From Candidatus Eisenbacteria bacterium (GTDB lineage: Bacteria; Eisenbacteria; RBG-16-71-46): DNA of 36,452 nt. Positions 15,993-23,442 of the stretch are shown here, piece after piece (the stretch's first letter is position 1; each line of letters starts with the position of its first letter). The notes under the pieces were generated by a model. That model did not search any database. It had not been told where the DNA came from and was given only the letters and a program-made list of their open reading frames with translations. Made by a program: the position numbers and the translations under genes. The stretch is from the NCBI GenBank assembly GCA_035712145.1, contig DASTBI010000193.1, positions 1 through 36,452 on the forward strand, read 5' to 3'.

Positions 15993-16022
15993 ACGGTAGT
16001 CCCGGTTTCCGCCACCTGTCAA
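15993..16022 (-). promoter_or_regulatory. Candidate sod promoter
   Basis: On the minus strand a perfect TTGACA (16022-16017) and TACCGT (15998-15993) are separated by 18 nt. The predicted start site is about 60 nt before ATG 15926. The rest of the 367-bp gap 15927-16293 shows no gene. Confidence 0.45.
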
Positions 16023-16293
16023 CGACCCAAGCCGGTGCGGTTTGGCGCCATCTTCCGCGGGTTCGAGCGGCAAAGGAGAGGGGGAAATGACCCTCCCGCG
16101 GGTGGACCGGCACACGGACGAGGCCGTCCCGATGGAACGCGAGAGCTTGCTCGAGGCCCGTACAACGCGCATCTGCCGACGTGCTCTCGGCCTGCGCCCC
16201 CCTCCTGGCGGCGCTCCCATGGCACGGCCGCTGCAGTAGCGTTCCTCCAACCCCTGTGCACGTACCGACCGCCCACCCTTGATGGAGGAATCG

Positions 16294-16683
16294 ATGCGTC
16301 GCACGCATTGGATTCTACCGGCCCTTGCGGCCCTCACTCTGGCCGCGCCACTCGCCGCGAGCGCCCGTCCCCGGGCTCCGATCTCAGGGACGCTCCCGAA
16401 CCTCATGATCGACCGGACGCGAACCGCTTCCCAGACCATGGTCAACATCCGCAACAACGGTTCGGCGGCTTCGACCACGTGCCACGTACGGATCGTGCTC
16501 GAGACTGGAGGCGTCTTCTACTTCGGGATCTGGGGCCTCCAGCCGGGCGAAGCGTGCAGCATGCACCTGCCCTCGCTACAGAAAGGCAAGCCCTACGCGT
16601 TCACGATCACGGTCGACTGCGAACGGGAAGTGGCCGAGAGCAACGAAGACGACAACGTGGAGAGCATGCGCTTCATTCCCTGA
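16294..16683 (+). CDS. Small secreted CARDB-like domain protein
   Basis: The 129-residue exported protein has a clear signal peptide (MRRTHWILPALAALTLAAPL, cleavage near ASA-RP) and one Ig-like CARDB-type domain. Support comes from NLMIDRTRTASQTMVNIRNN near the domain start and the typical end VAESNEDDNVESMRF, where CARDB domains read ESNExNN. Two cysteines (in TTCHVRI and GEACSMH) and one in VDCERE could form disulfides. CARDB domains usually mediate adhesion or protein contacts; a stand-alone single domain has no assigned function. ATG 16294 is chosen because GGAGG ends 5 nt upstream; an ATG at 16279 is possible. It converges with the next minus-strand gene with an 8-bp gap. Confidence 0.75.
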   Translation: MRRTHWILPALAALTLAAPLAASARPRAPISGTLPNLMIDRTRTASQTMVNIRNNGSAASTTCHVRIVLETGGVFYFGIWGLQPGEACSMHLPSLQKGKPYAFTITVDCEREVAESNEDDNVESMRFIP

Positions 16684-16691
16684 GCGATTCG

Positions 16692-17150
16692 TCAGCGACT
16701 CTCCACACCGGGCGGCTCGCGAAGCCCGGTGACGTCGGCGAGAAGACCCCGGGCCACCGAATCGAACACGGCCCGAACGCGAGGCAGGCTCTTGTCGCAG
16801 CTCGAGTCGTAGATGCGGCACGCCGCGAGCGTGTAACCGCAGCCGCACGTGCAGCGGCGCGTGTTGACCTGGCGCAGGAAGATCTCGCGGCGCTCGGCAT
16901 CGAGTGAGGCCATCTCCACCTCCGGCAGGTCATCGATCCATCGCGACTTCTCGTCCACCCCGCCGGCCTGGCTGAGCGCCCGCGGGATGGGGTTCGAGGT
17001 GTCCGCCGGGACCCCGGAGACAACCGGCTGAGCCGTGGACCGCGGGACCCACTGGCGGATGGCGAGGGCCAGTCCGGCGAGGAGCACCAGGCACGCGATG
17101 GCCCCGATCCACTTTCCCACTCGTCTGCCGCCTGTCACGCCGGAGTCCAT
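16692..17150 (-). CDS. Single-pass membrane protein with CxCGCG...C...C motif, function unknown
   Basis: This 152-residue protein has one N-terminal membrane anchor (IGAIACLVLLAGLALAI, about 15-31) and an extracytoplasmic domain. Its hallmark is VNTRRCTCGCGYTLAACR followed by IYDSSCDKSLPRV, a compact array of five cysteines. I recognise a similar CGCG...LAxCR...D..C..S pattern from short anchored or thioredoxin-associated proteins of uncultivated phyla, but I cannot name a family. The spacing suggests a metal or Fe-S site, or a redox-active centre. It diverges from the AhpD-like gene, which also carries a redox CxxC. AAAGG lies a few nt before ATG 17150. Confidence 0.7.
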   Translation of the reverse strand: MDSGVTGGRRVGKWIGAIACLVLLAGLALAIRQWVPRSTAQPVVSGVPADTSNPIPRALSQAGGVDEKSRWIDDLPEVEMASLDAERREIFLRQVNTRRCTCGCGYTLAACRIYDSSCDKSLPRVRAVFDSVARGLLADVTGLREPPGVESR

Positions 17151-17174
17151 GCCGCCTTTCGATGCTGGGCGCCG

Positions 17175-17222
17175 CCGATAGGCCCGCGAGCAAGCTCGCT
17201 CGGCGGCGGGCTTTCCGATAGG
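17175..17222. promoter_or_regulatory. Direct repeats CCGATAGG flanking a palindrome in a divergent promoter region
   Basis: CCGATAGG occurs at 17175-17182 and 17215-17222, exactly 40 bp apart. Between them GCGAGC-AA-GCTCGC (17186-17199) is a perfect inverted repeat, itself flanked by GCCGCC (17171-17176) and GGCGGC (17202-17207). The region separates the Cys-motif membrane protein (minus) from the AhpD-like gene (plus), so a shared operator is possible. Confidence 0.3.
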
Positions 17223-17267
17223 TTAGCCGGTGCCTGACATCCCAATGAACCGTCCGAGGGTGAGCCC

Positions 17268-17819
17268 ATGAGCTGGATTCGGAGCGCCGACGGCATCGCG
17301 ACCCCGGAGGCTCCCTCCCGGTCGGATCCGGGTGCGGACATGACGGCCCTGTTCCGGGCGCTCGCACTCGATCCATCCGGGGCGCAGTCGATCGCCGAGC
17401 ATGCTCGTACCCTGGCGGCCGAACCTACCCCTTTGCCTCTGGCGCAGGCGGAGCTGATTGGCGTGGTCGTGTCGGCCACCAATGGATGCGGGTACTGCGT
17501 CGCCCACTACGGGCCGCGGCTGGCCAGGGCGCTCGGCGACGAGCCACTCGCTCGCGCGGTCGCTCGCGACTACCGGGAAGCGAATCTGGCAGCGCGCGAC
17601 CGCGTGCTGCTCGACTACGCCGTCGCGCTCACCTGTGAGCCATCCGAGCGGAAGGAAGACGACGTCGAGCGCATCCGCGAATACGGGTTCGACGATGCCG
17701 CCATCCTCCGGGCGACGCATCTCGCCGCCTACGTGGGATTGCTGAATCGGCTGGCGAGCGGGCTCGGCGTCGCGCTCGAGCCGAACGTCCAGGCCTGGGA
17801 ATTCGGCGACCAGCGCTGA
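17268..17819 (+). CDS. AhpD-like carboxymuconolactone decarboxylase-family (peroxidase-related) protein
   Basis: The 183-residue product belongs to the AhpD/CMD superfamily of all-helical redox proteins. The active-site segment NGCGYCVAHYG gives Cys74, Cys77 and His80 (CxxC...H), preceded by Glu62 in AQAELIGVVVSA, which fits the proton-relay layout of peroxidase-related enzymes. The second half (LLDYAVALTCEPS, FDDAAILRATHLAAYVGLLNR) matches the uncharacterised peroxidase-related subgroup. It probably reduces peroxides or disulfides in the cytoplasm; the electron donor is unknown. ATG 17268 follows GAGGGTGAGCCC, a reasonable ribosome site. The nearby bcp and sod suggest a shared oxidative-stress context without an operon. 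Confidence 0.88.
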   Translation: MSWIRSADGIATPEAPSRSDPGADMTALFRALALDPSGAQSIAEHARTLAAEPTPLPLAQAELIGVVVSATNGCGYCVAHYGPRLARALGDEPLARAVARDYREANLAARDRVLLDYAVALTCEPSERKEDDVERIREYGFDDAAILRATHLAAYVGLLNRLASGLGVALEPNVQAWEFGDQR

Positions 17820-17885
17820 CTCCACGACGTTTTCTCTGGCTGAGCGCCCCGACAATTGGTTTAAACTTTTTGTCCGCGTACGACG

Positions 17886-19244
17886 ATGACCGCCTGTCGA
17901 TTCACCCCCGCATCGGCCCTTGTGGCCCTTTTTTTCTGGCCTGCAATTTCTTTTGCCCTGAGTGTGCCGGCGGGTTTCGGGATCGACGTCGTCCATCCCC
18001 AGGTCAACTTTCCGACCTGCCTGCGCTTCGCTCCGGATGGAAGGCTCTTCTTCACCGAGCTCACCGGGCGCGTGGCCTTCTACCCGACGCTGACGTACCC
18101 CACTTCGGTGACGTGGGCGACACTGGCGACGGCGACCGGCGGAGAGCGCGGCGCCCATGGCATCGCCTTCCATCCCGACTTCCCGGACTCGCCCTACGTC
18201 TACGTGGTGCACACCGCGCTGAGTCCTGAGAACGACCGGCTGCTGCGCTTCGTGGATCAATTCGGTCAGGGCAAGTCACCGATCATCCTGTTCGAGAATT
18301 CGGGAGCCGAAGACTTCCACCATGGCGGGCGTGTCACGTTCGGCCCCGACGGCCAGATCTACCTGACCTATGGCGATCAGCTCGATCCCGCAGCCGCCCA
18401 GGTGCTCACCGACCGGCGCGGGAAGATCTTCCGGCTCGGCCGCGGCGGAAAGCCCGCGCCCGGGAATCCGTTCGGCCCAACGAACCCAGCCGTCGTCTAT
18501 GGCATTCGAAACGTCTACGGCCTCTGCTTCGATCCCCAGGATGGCACCGGCTACTTCACCGACAACGGGCCGGAGTGCGACGACGAGATCAACCTGCTCT
18601 CGATCGGGACGAACTACGGCTGGGGTCCGAATGACCTGTGCAACAGCACGCCCAGCGGAGCCCGCGCGCCGCTCGCGTACATCAATCCGACGATCGGGGT
18701 GACCGGGTGCTGTGTCTACCGCGGCGGTGTGTATCCGACCCGATATGACGGGGCCTTGTTCTTCACCGCGGTCAACACCGGCCTGGTCTACCGCGCGCGG
18801 TTCGCGCCCGGGAGGCCGGATGTGATCGACACGCTCGACGTCTTCGCGGACCTCGACGACAACCTGCTCGACATCACGGTCGGTCCCGACGGTTTCCTGT
18901 GGGTTTCGACTCCGACGCGGATCCTGCGGATCACGTACACCTCGCCTGTGATCGGCGTCGGAGATCCGGCCGGCACCGCAGTGGGTCCCAGCCTGCGGAT
19001 GGGACCCAATCCCTTCCGTTCGAGCGTGTCGATCGAGGTCGAGAACGCCGCGGAGGGAGCTCGCGTCGAAGTCATGGACCTTCAGGGCCGGCGCGTCCAG
19101 GACTGGCGCATCGCGTCCAATCGCCGTCTCCAATGGGATGGACGAGACGCGCGGGGTGGCCGGGTTCCTCCCGGGATCTACCTCGTCCGGCTGACCACGG
19201 GAAGCCGGCAGATCACGCAGCGGCTGGTCCGCGTCGGGAGCTGA
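17886..19244 (+). CDS. Secreted glucose/sorbosone dehydrogenase-like beta-propeller with C-terminal sorting domain
   Basis: The 452-residue secreted protein has a signal peptide (about 1-24, ending SFALS), then a six-bladed propeller of the PQQ-dependent glucose/sorbosone dehydrogenase type. Support is LRFAPDGRLFFTELTGRV, HGIAFHPDFPDSPYVYV, EDFHHGGRVTFGPDGQIYL (with the expected catalytic His), YGIRNVYGLCFDPQDGTGYF and NLLSIGTNYGWGPNDLC. Residues 365-452 form the FlgD-Ig-like sorting module (MGPNPFRSS, VEVMDLQGRRVQDW, VPPGIYLVRL). It may oxidise a sugar with PQQ at the cell surface, but the substrate and PQQ use are not shown. No ribosome site precedes ATG 17886; an AT-rich TTTAAACT lies about 20 nt upstream. 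Its stop abuts that of the next gene. Confidence 0.9.
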   Translation: MTACRFTPASALVALFFWPAISFALSVPAGFGIDVVHPQVNFPTCLRFAPDGRLFFTELTGRVAFYPTLTYPTSVTWATLATATGGERGAHGIAFHPDFPDSPYVYVVHTALSPENDRLLRFVDQFGQGKSPIILFENSGAEDFHHGGRVTFGPDGQIYLTYGDQLDPAAAQVLTDRRGKIFRLGRGGKPAPGNPFGPTNPAVVYGIRNVYGLCFDPQDGTGYFTDNGPECDDEINLLSIGTNYGWGPNDLCNSTPSGARAPLAYINPTIGVTGCCVYRGGVYPTRYDGALFFTAVNTGLVYRARFAPGRPDVIDTLDVFADLDDNLLDITVGPDGFLWVSTPTRILRITYTSPVIGVGDPAGTAVGPSLRMGPNPFRSSVSIEVENAAEGARVEVMDLQGRRVQDWRIASNRRLQWDGRDARGGRVPPGIYLVRLTTGSRQITQRLVRVGS

Positions 19245-20060
19245 TCAGCTCGGAGGATGCGTCGCCGGCGGAGCCGGCACCGCACCGGTCTCGAAGGCCG
19301 CCAGCGCGCCTCCGACGCCCGGTCCCGCCTCGTAGCAGAGCACCTCGCCCTGAACGTTGCTGAGGAGAAATCCGCGCAGGAAGTCGAGGTGCCTGAGCTC
19401 GGCCTCCGGGTGCGCGCGCTCCACCACTTTCGGATCGCGGATGCGGAGGTCGTCCCATGCGCCCGCGGCCAGGGCCTGGAGCGCATGCTCGTCGAACGCT
19501 CGCGCTTCCGGAACCTCACGCTGGAAGGTCCATGCATGGGCGTCGTGCGAGAGCAGACCTCCCACCACGAGGGCCACTTTTTCCGGGCGCGCCTCGAGAA
19601 CCCGGCGCACGACTCCACCCCAGGTCCTGCACTCCGTCGCGGGACGCGCGGCGATCGAGAGCGGGACCACCGGCAGGCGCAGGCTGCGCATGAGGAAGTG
19701 GAGCGGCACGGTCACGCCACTGTCGACCCCCCGCTGCGCAGGTCCCACTCGGACTCCCGCTCTGGCGCCGGCGTCCACCAGAGCGCGCGCGATCGCCGGG
19801 TGACCCTGGCAGTCATAGCGCAGCTCGACGCCGAATCCCGGATAGTCGGTGAGCGTGCGATGGCGCCTTCCAATGTCCACCTGAAAGGGTCCGGGTGAAA
19901 CCCATCGCGCGCTCAGGGCCGCCACGACGTCGGGTCGTTCCTCGGACACGCGGCCGGCCTCCCGAGCCAGCGCTTCGAGCATGGGGGTGCGGTGCCGGCG
20001 GTGCTCGTCGAGCACCAGGGTGGGAAGATGGGGAACGAGCCAGGCTCTCGAAGTCAGCAT
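19245..20060 (-). CDS. LigB/DODA-like extradiol dioxygenase superfamily protein with altered metal sites
   Basis: The 271-residue protein follows the class III extradiol dioxygenase (LigB/DODA) pattern: AWLVPHLPTLVLDE (first His), PDVVAALSARWVSPGP, LTDYPGFGVELRYDCQGHP, GVDSGVTVPLHFLMRSLRLPVV and ALVVGGLLSHD. In the family SARW reads SAHW, whose His binds iron, and DSG reads DHG; here these are Arg and Ser. His11 and the His of LLSHD remain. It may therefore be a non-oxygenase relative (the fold also includes MEMO-type proteins) or bind a different metal. It starts 3 bp after ispH (TGA GCC ATG) and should be cotranscribed with it. Its stop codon directly abuts that of the convergent propeller gene. 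Confidence 0.78.
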   Translation of the reverse strand: MLTSRAWLVPHLPTLVLDEHRRHRTPMLEALAREAGRVSEERPDVVAALSARWVSPGPFQVDIGRRHRTLTDYPGFGVELRYDCQGHPAIARALVDAGARAGVRVGPAQRGVDSGVTVPLHFLMRSLRLPVVPLSIAARPATECRTWGGVVRRVLEARPEKVALVVGGLLSHDAHAWTFQREVPEARAFDEHALQALAAGAWDDLRIRDPKVVERAHPEAELRHLDFLRGFLLSNVQGEVLCYEAGPGVGGALAAFETGAVPAPPATHPPS

Positions 20061-20063
20061 GGC

Positions 20064-21098
20064 TCAATGATGGCGGATCCGGAACTCTCCGGTCCGCGCC
20101 GATTCCCCGGCGCGCGCCGCCGCGCGCTCGTTGCCGGGACCGATCTCGAGACCCTTCTCGGTGGCGGCCACCAGCAGCTCCCCGGGAAGCGGGAACATCA
20201 CGCGCTCCTCGAGCAGGCGGAATTCCTCGAGGCAATGACCGCCCGACCGCTGGATGAACGCGATGCAGTCCTGCACCACCTGCTCGGGCGTCGACGCCCC
20301 CGCGGTGATTCCCACATCACCCGCGATCCACTCCGTTCGGATGTCCTCGGCCGACTCGATGAGAAAAGCCTGGGCGCCGAGCGTCGCGGCGACCTCGACC
20401 AGGCGATTCGCGTTGCTGCTGGTGGGAGCACCGACGACGAGGACGACCTTGCAGCGGCGAGCCAGCTCCTTCACCGCGTCCTGCCGGTTCTGCGTCGCGT
20501 AGCAGATGTCGGCCTTGGTGGGCTCCCGCATCGCCGGGTACTTGCGCCGCAGCGCCTCGACCATGGCTCGCACGTCGTCCACCGACAGCGTGGTCTGCGA
20601 AATGTAGGCGACGCGTGAGGGGTCGGGAAGCTCGAGCGCTTCGACATCGGCCACGTTCTCGACCAGCACGATCGAATCGGGCGCCTCGCCGAGCGTTCCT
20701 TCGACCTCCACGTGTCCACGGTGGCCGATGAGCACGATCGAGTAGCCTTCCTTGGCGTAGCGCAGCGCTTCGAGGTGGACTTTCGTCACCAGCGGACACG
20801 TGGCATCGAGCGCCCGCAGGCTGCGCTCCCGGGCTTCCTTCCGCACCGCGGGCGAGACGCCGTGGGCCGAGAAGATCACCACGCTCTTCTCGGGGACGCT
20901 CGACAGCTCGTCGACGAACACCGCCCCTTTGGCCCTCAGATCCTCGACCACGTGGCGATTGTGCACGATCTCGTGGCGAACGTAGATCGGCGCGCCGTAG
21001 ACCTGGAGCGCCATCTCGACGATATCGATGGCGCGGTCGACGCCCGCGCAGAACCCGCGCGGCGCGGCGATGAACAACTTGGGGGTCTGGTGACTCAT
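20064..21098 (-). CDS. ispH: 4-hydroxy-3-methylbut-2-enyl diphosphate reductase IspH
   Basis: IspH performs the last step of the MEP isoprenoid pathway, converting HMBPP to IPP and DMAPP with a [4Fe-4S] cluster. The 344-residue protein has all three cluster cysteines: Cys17 (APRGFCAGVDRAI), Cys101 (LDATCPLVTKVH) and Cys199 (ADICYATQNRQ). The active-site segment GHRGHVEVEGT provides His129 and Glu131. PTSSNANRLVEVA and GITAGASTPEQVV bind the diphosphate. The C-terminus has a short Arg/Ala-rich extension. ATG 21098 is preceded by GGAG about 10 nt upstream within a small hairpin (GCCCG-N7-CGGGC, 21106-21122 region). The LigB-like gene follows after 3 bp. Confidence 0.96.
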   Translation of the reverse strand: MSHQTPKLFIAAPRGFCAGVDRAIDIVEMALQVYGAPIYVRHEIVHNRHVVEDLRAKGAVFVDELSSVPEKSVVIFSAHGVSPAVRKEARERSLRALDATCPLVTKVHLEALRYAKEGYSIVLIGHRGHVEVEGTLGEAPDSIVLVENVADVEALELPDPSRVAYISQTTLSVDDVRAMVEALRRKYPAMREPTKADICYATQNRQDAVKELARRCKVVLVVGAPTSSNANRLVEVAATLGAQAFLIESAEDIRTEWIAGDVGITAGASTPEQVVQDCIAFIQRSGGHCLEEFRLLEERVMFPLPGELLVAATEKGLEIGPGNERAAARAGESARTGEFRIRHH

Positions 21099-21172
21099 GG
21101 TGAGCCCGCTCCGGACGGGCGGTTCGCGACTCTACCGGAACGGCTCGCGGGGCGCCAAGAAGGGGACGCCCT

Positions 21173-22444
21173 TCAGCGCTTGCGGGGCCCCTTCACCGCG
21201 GCGCTGTCGCGCGCTGCCTTGGACGCCACCGCCTGCACACTGTCCGCGATGAACAGAGTCCGCAGAGAGTCCGGCGCGCGGGACCGCAGCACGGCGATCA
21301 ATGCTTCCACCCGCGCCTGCTCGGCGCGGTCACCGACGAACATCTGCTGGCCGGTCCGGAGCTGCTCGAGCGCTTCCCGGGTGCGTCCTCTTCCGGCCAG
21401 AGCCATGCCATAGACCACACGCGGCGCGCCCGATCGGGGAGCGACGCGCAAACCTTCCTGGGCCAGGACGAGCGCTTCGTCGTGGCGTCCCAGGTTCTGG
21501 AGCAGCTCCACCGCCGAGAGCCGCGCGGCGTGCTCTTCCGGCGCCGTCTTCAACCACCGCCGGTAGGCGTCGACTGCCTCCTCGTCGCGACCGCTCTCGC
21601 GCAGCAGCTGGACTTCGGCGAGATGACCCAGCACGAACGACGAGTCCACCTCGGTCGCGCGACGATACGCCGCCAATGCGCTGTCCGCTCGTCCGGCCCG
21701 GCGCTCGAGGTTGCCGAGGTTGAACCAGGTGACCGGATCGCGGGGCGAGCGCCGGAGCGCTTCCTGGTACGCGGTGCGGGCCTCGCGCTCCCGGCCCGAA
21801 GCGGCCAGCGCGGCGCCGAGGTCGCGATGCTCCTCGGCGGAAGGCGGCGGCAGGGCGATTGCGCGTCGCAGCGCGCGCTCCGCGTCTTTCGGCCGGCTGG
21901 CTTTGAGGTACGCCGCCCCGAGCCCGTGCCATGCCAGCCCGTCCTTTGCGTCGCGCCGCGTCACCAACTCGAGCTGCTGGATCGCGCGCGGCGTGTCGCC
22001 GGCACGCGTCAGCGCGATGCCGAGCTCACGCGCGGCGTCGCGATGGTCGGGATGCCGCTCGACTTCGGCCGCGAAGCACTTGACCGCCTCTCCCCACTGC
22101 GCGCGCGTGTTGAAGAGGAGACCCATGCGGTAGTTCGCGTCGCGCAGATTGGGATCGATCTTCAGGGCGTTCCGATAGGTGACGATCGCCGCGCCGGGAT
22201 GGTTCTCGCGCTCGTACTGCCTGGCCTTCTCGAACTGAGCGCGCGCCTGCGTGGCGACATCGCCCACCGTGGTGTCGGCCGGATTGGGGCGGCCCGGAAT
22301 CAGCACCGGGGCCGGCTCCGACTCGGGCGGACTGCTGTCCGCGCGCGACGGGATCCACAACGTCGGCCCGCTCTTGCCGGTCTGCGCACCGATCGAGGGG
22401 GCTTCGGCTCCGGCGGAGAGCAGGATCAGGAGAACGAACCCCAT
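21173..22444 (-). CDS. Exported tetratricopeptide-repeat protein
   Basis: The 423-residue protein begins with a signal-like segment (MGFVLLILLSAGAEA), then a Pro/Ser-rich linker (about 20-60). It then has about eight or nine TPR units: AIVTYRNALKIDPNLRDANY, AVKCFAAEVERHPDHRDAAR, AYLKASRPKDAERALRRAIA, AYQEALRRSPRDPVTWFNLG and AYRRATEVDSSFVLGHLAEV. The C-terminus is a shorter helical tail with Lys/Arg-rich end. TPR arrays bind partner proteins; the partner here is unknown. The same frame stays open upstream through the antisense of echA codons, but no signal peptide or family match supports a longer start than ATG 22444. A GC hairpin lies just upstream. Confidence 0.85.
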   Translation of the reverse strand: MGFVLLILLSAGAEAPSIGAQTGKSGPTLWIPSRADSSPPESEPAPVLIPGRPNPADTTVGDVATQARAQFEKARQYERENHPGAAIVTYRNALKIDPNLRDANYRMGLLFNTRAQWGEAVKCFAAEVERHPDHRDAARELGIALTRAGDTPRAIQQLELVTRRDAKDGLAWHGLGAAYLKASRPKDAERALRRAIALPPPSAEEHRDLGAALAASGREREARTAYQEALRRSPRDPVTWFNLGNLERRAGRADSALAAYRRATEVDSSFVLGHLAEVQLLRESGRDEEAVDAYRRWLKTAPEEHAARLSAVELLQNLGRHDEALVLAQEGLRVAPRSGAPRVVYGMALAGRGRTREALEQLRTGQQMFVGDRAEQARVEALIAVLRSRAPDSLRTLFIADSVQAVASKAARDSAAVKGPRKR

Positions 22445-22463
22445 GCCGGAGAGGAAACGGCGA

Positions 22464-22484
22464 GGCCCCGCCGGCGGCGGGGCC
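22464..22484 (-). terminator. GC hairpin after the enoyl-CoA hydratase gene
   Basis: GGCCCCGCC and GGCGGGGCC pair perfectly (9 bp) around a 3-nt loop. It lies 20 bp past the stop of the minus-strand crotonase gene and just before the TPR gene. The downstream tail (TCGCCGTTTCCTCTCC) is only moderately T-rich, so it may act as an attenuator between the two genes. Confidence 0.5.
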
Positions 22485-22503
22485 CCATGGATGTGCGACG
22501 TGA

Positions 22504-23313
22504 TCAACGACCGGAGAAGCTGGGCTTGCGCTTCTCGACGTAAGCGCTCAGCCCCTCCTTGGCGTCCTCGCTCTGGAAGAGCTGCTGCTGGAGCTCGCGC
22601 TCGACCGCCAGGGCGCTCTCGAACGGAATCTCCACGCCGCTCTGCACCGAGCGCTTGATCCGGCCGACCGCCTTCGATGCGCGATGAGGAGGACAGAATC
22701 CCTCGGCGTATTTCTGGACCTTCTCGATGAACTCGTCGCTGGTGGCCGTCTCCCAGATCTGGTTGACGATGCCGAGCTCCCGCCCTCGTTCGAAGTCGAA
22801 GGTCTCGCCGCTCACCATGAGCTCGATGGCGGTGCTCTTGTTGACCAGCCGCGCCAGTCGCTGGGTGCCTCCGGTGCCCGGGAGCACACCGAGCGAGACT
22901 TCGGGAAGTCCGAGCTTGCCGGCTCCCTTGCGGGCAATGCGGAGATCGGCCGCCATCGCGATCTCGAGACCGCCCCCCACGGTGTGGCCGTTGAGCGCCG
23001 CGATCACCAGCTTGGGAGTGTGCTCGAGTCGGTTGAGCGTCTCGTTGGCGTGGAGGCAGAAGAAGTACTTGAAGGTCGGGTTCACCGTCTTGAGCATGTT
23101 GATGTTGGCGCCGGCGCAGAAGAACTTTTCCCCCGCCCCGCGCAGCACCACGACATGCACGTTCTCGTCGAAGCGCGCCTGCAGGATGGCGTCGTCGAGG
23201 TCGCGCATCATCTCGTACGTGTAGGTGTTGGCGGGCGGATCCACGAGCTCGATCCACGCCACCCCGTTCTTGACCCGGTAATCCGCCAGCTTCTTGGCCG
23301 TGGTGCTCTCCAT
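22504..23313 (-). CDS. Enoyl-CoA hydratase/isomerase (crotonase), hydratase-type residues
   Basis: The 269-residue crotonase-fold protein shows the oxyanion-hole segment GEKFFCAGANINML and the central motif GHTVGGGLEIAMAADLRIA. Both glutamates of true hydratases are present: Glu in GGGLEIAM (E144-like) and Glu in LGLPEVSLGVLPGTGGTQRL (E164-like). It should hydrate 2-enoyl-CoA thioesters, for example in beta-oxidation; chain length is unknown. ATG 23313 follows GGAGAGG by 8 nt; an upstream ATG at 23373 would add a Ser/Arg-rich stretch. Its promoter region contains a 14-bp palindrome and is shared with the divergent arsR. The ars operon lies between this gene and a second crotonase. Confidence 0.92.
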   Translation of the reverse strand: MESTTAKKLADYRVKNGVAWIELVDPPANTYTYEMMRDLDDAILQARFDENVHVVVLRGAGEKFFCAGANINMLKTVNPTFKYFFCLHANETLNRLEHTPKLVIAALNGHTVGGGLEIAMAADLRIARKGAGKLGLPEVSLGVLPGTGGTQRLARLVNKSTAIELMVSGETFDFERGRELGIVNQIWETATSDEFIEKVQKYAEGFCPPHRASKAVGRIKRSVQSGVEIPFESALAVERELQQQLFQSEDAKEGLSAYVEKRKPSFSGR

Positions 23314-23385
23314 TGAGGGGGCCTCTCCGTTTCGCGTCGACGACGAGCGGCCGCTGGGGCCGCGGTGGTTCACAGGAAGATCGCG

Positions 23386-23410
23386 AGTATAAGGGGATCG
23401 GGTACCCGAT
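23386..23410 (-). promoter_or_regulatory. Candidate promoter of the crotonase gene with a 14-bp palindrome in the spacer
   Basis: On the minus strand TATACT (23391-23386) is a good -10, about 73 nt before ATG 23313. The perfect palindrome ATCGGGTACCCGAT (23397-23410) lies directly upstream, where the -35/-10 spacer should be. The T-rich TTTTTTAT lies on its far side. This placement suits a repressor or spacer-binding activator; the regulator is unknown. Confidence 0.4.
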
Positions 23411-23420
23411 AAAAAACATT

Positions 23421-23442
23421 GAACCGCAGCGCCGGGCGGTTC
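23421..23442. promoter_or_regulatory. Inverted repeat GAACCGC/GCGGTTC upstream of arsR
   Basis: GAACCGC (23421-23427) and GCGGTTC (23436-23442) form a 7-bp inverted repeat directly next to the ArsR-like operator. TTGAAC (23419-23424), a possible -35 for arsR, overlaps its left arm. Confidence 0.35.

Noticed and set aside
21173-23419. Single 748-codon minus-strand ORF joining the TPR protein to upstream sequence
   Set aside because: Its first 325 codons lie in another frame of the crotonase gene, which has clear family motifs. The TPR protein has its own signal peptide at ATG 22444.
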